Assembly (NCBI RefSeq): GCF_902381825.1 | Contig: NZ_LR698973.1 | Location: forward strand, 1,633,358-1,697,357 | DNA: 64,000 bases | Direction of reading: 5' to 3' | Source: Pseudocoprococcus catus | Lineage (GTDB): Bacteria > Bacillota > Clostridia > Lachnospirales > Lachnospiraceae | Shown here: piece by piece, positions 62,529 to 64,000 of the stretch | Layout of the letters: each line of letters begins with the position of its first letter | Numbering within the stretch: the stretch's first letter is position 1 | Notes under the pieces: model-generated | The model's database searches: none | Seen by the model: the letters and a program-made list of their open reading frames with translations, nothing else | Told to the model about the DNA's origin: nothing | Translations under genes and position numbers: made by a program

Positions 62529-63974
62529 ATGAGTGAGTATAGTAAAGTGACTCCGGAAATCGTTGAGCAGATCAAAGCTGTTGTTGCTCCTAACAGAGTG
62601 TATACAGGCGCAGATATCAACGAAGACTTTTCTCACGACGAGATGTCTATTTATGGTAAGGCAATGCCTGAATTAGTAGTTGATGCAGCTTCTACAGAAG
62701 AGATCGCAGCTACAATGAAGATTGCTTATGATAACAACATTCCTGTAACAGCCAGAGGTGCAGGTACAGGCCTTGTAGGTGCCTGTGTTCCAATCGCCGG
62801 TGGTATTGTTATTAATACAACTAAGATGAACAAGATTCTTGAATATGACCTGAACAACTTCGTAGTTAAGGTTCAGTGTGGTGTCCTTCTGAACGACCTT
62901 GCTGAAGACTGCGTAAGCAAAGGTCTTATGTACCCACCAGATCCAGGTGAAAAGTTTGCTACATTAGGTGGTAACGTTTCTACTAATGCCGGTGGTATGA
63001 GAGCATGTAAATACGGCGCTACAAGAGATTATGTTCGCGCTATGGAAGTTGTTTTACCAACAGGTGAAGTTACACGTTTTGGTAGTACAGTATCCAAGAC
63101 ATCTTCAGGTTACTCTCTGCTGAACCTTATGATTGGTTCCGAAGGTACATTAGGTATTATCACAGAACTGACATTAAAGGTTATCCCAGCCCCTAAGGAA
63201 GTTATCAGCTTGGTTATTCCTTTCGAAACACTGGCAGATTGTATTGGCACAGTTCCTCAGTTTAAGAAAAACGGTCTGGATCCTCAGGCACTTGAATTCA
63301 TGGAGAAAGCTATCGTTCAGGCTTCTGAAAGATATATCGGCAAGAGCGTATATCCACAGAAGATTGATGGCGTAGAAGCTGGCGCTTATCTGCTTGTTAC
63401 ATTTGATGGCAAGACAAAGGATGAACTTGATAATATTATTGAAGAAGCTTCTGAAATTGCTCTTGAAGCTGGCGCGATCGATGTTCTTGTTGCTGATACA
63501 CCAGCAAAGATCAAAGATGCATGGGCTGCAAGAAGCTCATTCCTGGAAGCTATCAAAGCTGAGACAAACTGGAAAGATGGTCTCGAAATGCTCGACGAAT
63601 GTGATGTTGTTGTTCCTCTGGACAAGATTGCTCCATACGTTGAATATGTATATGGTGTAGGCGAGAAATTCGGTCTTAGAATCGAATCCTTCGGTCATGC
63701 AGGCGATGGTAACCTTCATATCTACATCATTGGTGATGATAAGATTTCTGTTGCAGATTTCAAGGCTAAAGCAGATGAATTCTTTGATGATATCTATGCT
63801 GAAGCTACAAGAGTAGGCGGTCTTGTATCCGGTGAACATGCAATTGGTTCCGGTAAACTTGATTACCTTGCTAAATCTGTTGGACCAACACAGATGAAGC
63901 TCATGGAAGACATCAAGAGAGTCTTTGACCCTAAGATGATTCTTAACCCTGGTAAAGTTTGCTACAAACTGTAA
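62529..63974 (+). CDS. FAD-linked oxidoreductase, GlcD/D-lactate dehydrogenase type
   Basis: The protein is 481 residues. It has an FAD-binding PCMH domain (ARGAGTGLVGACVPIAGGIVIN near residue 74, GGNVSTNAGGMRACKYGATRDY near 151) and a C-terminal FAD-oxidase domain with HAGDGNLHIYII near residue 391. Family members oxidise D-lactate or glycolate, and in anaerobes often transfer electrons to EtfAB. The codons are of a highly expressed gene. The genes downstream lie beyond the window, so an etf partner cannot be checked. TAGGAGG precedes the ATG. Confidence 0.9.
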   Translation: MSEYSKVTPEIVEQIKAVVAPNRVYTGADINEDFSHDEMSIYGKAMPELVVDAASTEEIAATMKIAYDNNIPVTARGAGTGLVGACVPIAGGIVINTTKMNKILEYDLNNFVVKVQCGVLLNDLAEDCVSKGLMYPPDPGEKFATLGGNVSTNAGGMRACKYGATRDYVRAMEVVLPTGEVTRFGSTVSKTSSGYSLLNLMIGSEGTLGIITELTLKVIPAPKEVISLVIPFETLADCIGTVPQFKKNGLDPQALEFMEKAIVQASERYIGKSVYPQKIDGVEAGAYLLVTFDGKTKDELDNIIEEASEIALEAGAIDVLVADTPAKIKDAWAARSSFLEAIKAETNWKDGLEMLDECDVVVPLDKIAPYVEYVYGVGEKFGLRIESFGHAGDGNLHIYIIGDDKISVADFKAKADEFFDDIYAEATRVGGLVSGEHAIGSGKLDYLAKSVGPTQMKLMEDIKRVFDPKMILNPGKVCYKL

Positions 63975-64000
63975 TTTGAATATTCGGAGTTATCATTTAT

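Overview
The window looks like a chromosome segment of an anaerobic, low-to-mid GC Gram-positive of the class Clostridia, most probably a Lachnospiraceae-type gut fermenter. The basis is the gene content: short-chain acyl-CoA dehydrogenases, a thiolase and a CoA-transferase (butyrate-type acyl-CoA metabolism), a six-gene Rnf complex with ApbE, NfnAB transhydrogenase, long-form HPF, a PrfB with programmed frameshift, and QueH. This is inference from families seen; no database search was possible. Nearly all genes lie on the + strand, so the segment is probably one leading-strand arm of the chromosome.

Layout. 1-2.1 kb: 3' part of a fused CoA-transferase and an acyl-CoA dehydrogenase. 2.1-2.7 kb: gene-free, with a candidate small RNA. 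2.7-11.4 kb: YitT membrane protein (minus), nucleoid-associated-type protein, QueH, a ferredoxin/ASKHA (RACE-like) protein, NfnAB, a P-II protein behind a leader terminator, and a sigma-54 activator (minus). 11.4-15 kb: thiolase with a near-consensus -24/-12 promoter and four upstream activator-like sites, and oligoendopeptidase F (minus). 15-25 kb: ABC exporter with a giant coiled-coil permease, then a peptide importer and TruA. 25.6-29.4 kb: tRNA-Gln, acyl-ACP thioesterase, CvfB, and a secreted SH3/NlpC-P60 wall hydrolase. 29.4-31 kb: a DnaA-box cluster, HPF, and a structured RNA element. 31-44 kb: SecA, PrfB, ACT protein, homoserine dehydrogenase, a large palindromic element, Tex, and the t6A/RNase Z/IspD cluster. 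44.4-50 kb: two tRNA-Ser, a second acyl-CoA dehydrogenase, an FMN riboswitch and ribD-ribE-ribBA-ribH. 50-54 kb: MsmX/UgpC-type ATPase and a CdaR-like regulator. 52.9-59 kb: apbE-rnfCDGEAB. 59-64 kb: two-component system, GntR/FCD regulator and a GlcD/lactate dehydrogenase-type flavoprotein.

How it fits together. Several loci share flavin and electron-transfer chemistry: riboflavin synthesis supplies FMN/FAD, ApbE attaches FMN to Rnf subunits, Rnf couples reduced ferredoxin to NAD and an ion gradient, NfnAB links ferredoxin/NADH to NADPH, and the acyl-CoA dehydrogenases and GlcD-type enzyme are flavoproteins that usually work with electron-transfer flavoprotein. EtfAB is not in the window. 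The thiolase stands alone under apparent sigma-54 control rather than in a thl-crt-bcd-etf-hbd operon.

Most of the window is ordinary housekeeping. The parts most worth checking are the structured RNA between hpf and secA, the sigma-54 thiolase module, the DnaA-box cluster, the 164-bp palindrome after hom, the candidate small RNA near 2.45 kb, and the P-II leader.
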